NCBI GenBank assembly: GCA_000349905.1
Contig: AMXZ01001273.1
Span: 1-31,611, forward strand
Length of the DNA: 31,611 nt
Direction of reading: 5' to 3'
Origin: Volvariella volvacea V23
Taxonomy: Eukaryota > Basidiomycota > Agaricomycetes > Agaricales > Pluteaceae
Made by a program: the position numbers and the translations under genes
The notes under the pieces: generated by a model
Seen by the model: the letters and a program-made list of their open reading frames with translations, nothing else
Databases searched by the model: none
What the model was told of the DNA's origin: nothing
Shown here: in pieces, positions 30,983 through 31,611 of the stretch
How positions within the stretch are numbered: the first letter of the stretch is position 1
How the letters are laid out: each line of letters opens with the position of its first letter

Positions 30983-31611
30983 CATGTGCATGTCTAACGA
31001 TATGACTTTCAAGTTTATCTTTCTTCATTTCATTTCCGTTTGTCGTCTCGAAGGACTCGTGCTACTCACATTGTATGAATACATTAGTGAAAAAGATAGA
31101 AAACGCTGGTGTCAAAAGAGGGTATTGGTAGAGTGGCTGTTGTATCAAGAGGGTGAGGGAGTAGCTGTCAGGTTTTACCATAAATACTGTTGCAAAGAAA
31201 CAGACCACACTTCATTTCAAGTGATCCTTATAAGAACTGGGAAGCAGTACCCTCTGGTTGTGCCGCAGTGCATCCGCTTTCAAGGACGAACCTTGTGGAT
31301 GCAGACTGAGCTGGATTTATAGGGTTCTGGGGCGTGTGCTATTGGGAATACGACTGGAGGTAGCTGTGGTGGGTCAAGTGATTGCGGTAGTTGCGGCGAG
31401 GGACGTGAGGAAGGATGCTGAAACAACTACGTGTGTAGCTCCTCCCGTGGTGGCATTATGGTGCTCATCATGTATTCCTGTTGGGCCAGTGAATTCAAGT
31501 TGACCAAACGAGGAGCGATAAATGGGAGTCTTGTTTACGGCTACCACTTACACACTCAACTACTTGCTTAGCCAGTGCAGACACACATAGATTTCTGTAG
31601 GATAGACCTGG
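30983..31611. other. Shared flank downstream of the arrestin pseudogene
   Basis: Counterpart of 1-675. An open frame (30966-31322) corresponds to 307-504 of the left arm over its last 65 codons, but the substitutions between them are mostly amino-acid-changing. The block at about 30985-31080 lacks the double hairpin of the left arm. TATAAAT is conserved on the minus strand at 31315-31321. No gene called. Confidence 0.6.

Larger units (their letters stand above)
29084..31611 (+). repeat. Right arm of the large inverted repeat
   Basis: Inverted counterpart of 1-2556. From about 30385 to the last base of the window it is very similar to the left arm, apart from a block near 30960-31080. From 29084 to about 30385 it is far more diverged, although exon order and most splice sites are kept. 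Small indels, including the 4-nt loss near 30378, separate the arms. Confidence 0.9.

Noticed and set aside
1..31611. Whole window as one giant transposon with terminal inverted repeats
   Set aside because: The arms contain a normal multi-exon arrestin-like gene and its decayed copy, no transposase or recombinase is seen, and the interior is conserved housekeeping gene space.

Overview
The window looks like nuclear DNA of a filamentous basidiomycete, most likely an agaricomycete. Genes are compact and cut by many GT-AG introns, mostly 50-100 nt. Several proteins belong to fungal families: an arrestin-related adaptor, a PalI/Rim9-like membrane protein, a Whi5/Nrm1-type repressor, and a P-loop GTPase family I associate with basidiomycetes. 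I saw no prokaryotic operon structure, CRISPR array, rRNA or convincing tRNA gene. The species cannot be named from this sequence alone.

Layout, left to right. Positions 1-2556 form one arm of a large inverted repeat and hold an intact six-exon arrestin-like gene (minus strand). Next, all on minus, come a five-exon PalI/SUR7-like gene (3992-5165), a doubtful small ORF (5704-6201), a two-exon Whi5-like G1/S repressor gene (7885-9816) and a six-exon RAI1/DXO decapping nuclease gene (10456-12058). On plus follow a coiled-coil protein with unresolved 5' end (12956-13747), a secreted GH24 lysozyme with two cysteine-rich modules (15167-16017) and a six-exon GTPase with coiled-coil tail (17217-18745). 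A four-exon J-domain co-chaperone with a very large RS-rich insert lies on minus (20920-23633). A 3-kb gene-poor stretch with one possible LTR-retrotransposon primer site follows. A PEX26-like membrane protein gene is on plus (26602-28435). The other arm of the inverted repeat (29084-31611) holds a broken copy of the arrestin-like gene.

The genes do not form a pathway. Most are housekeeping or regulatory (RNA quality control, cell cycle, protein folding, peroxisome import, pH sensing or membrane organisation, cargo ubiquitination), with one probable antibacterial effector, the lysozyme.

The most unusual structure is the inverted duplication at the two ends. Its outer ~1.2 kb is very similar between the arms and runs to the last base on both sides. 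Its inner half is much more diverged. The switch lies next to a 4-nt frameshift in the right copy, which suggests gene conversion or recombination between paralogues. The second notable item is the RS-domain J-protein. All exon models were built by hand from splice sites, reading phase and remembered family conservation; no search was run.
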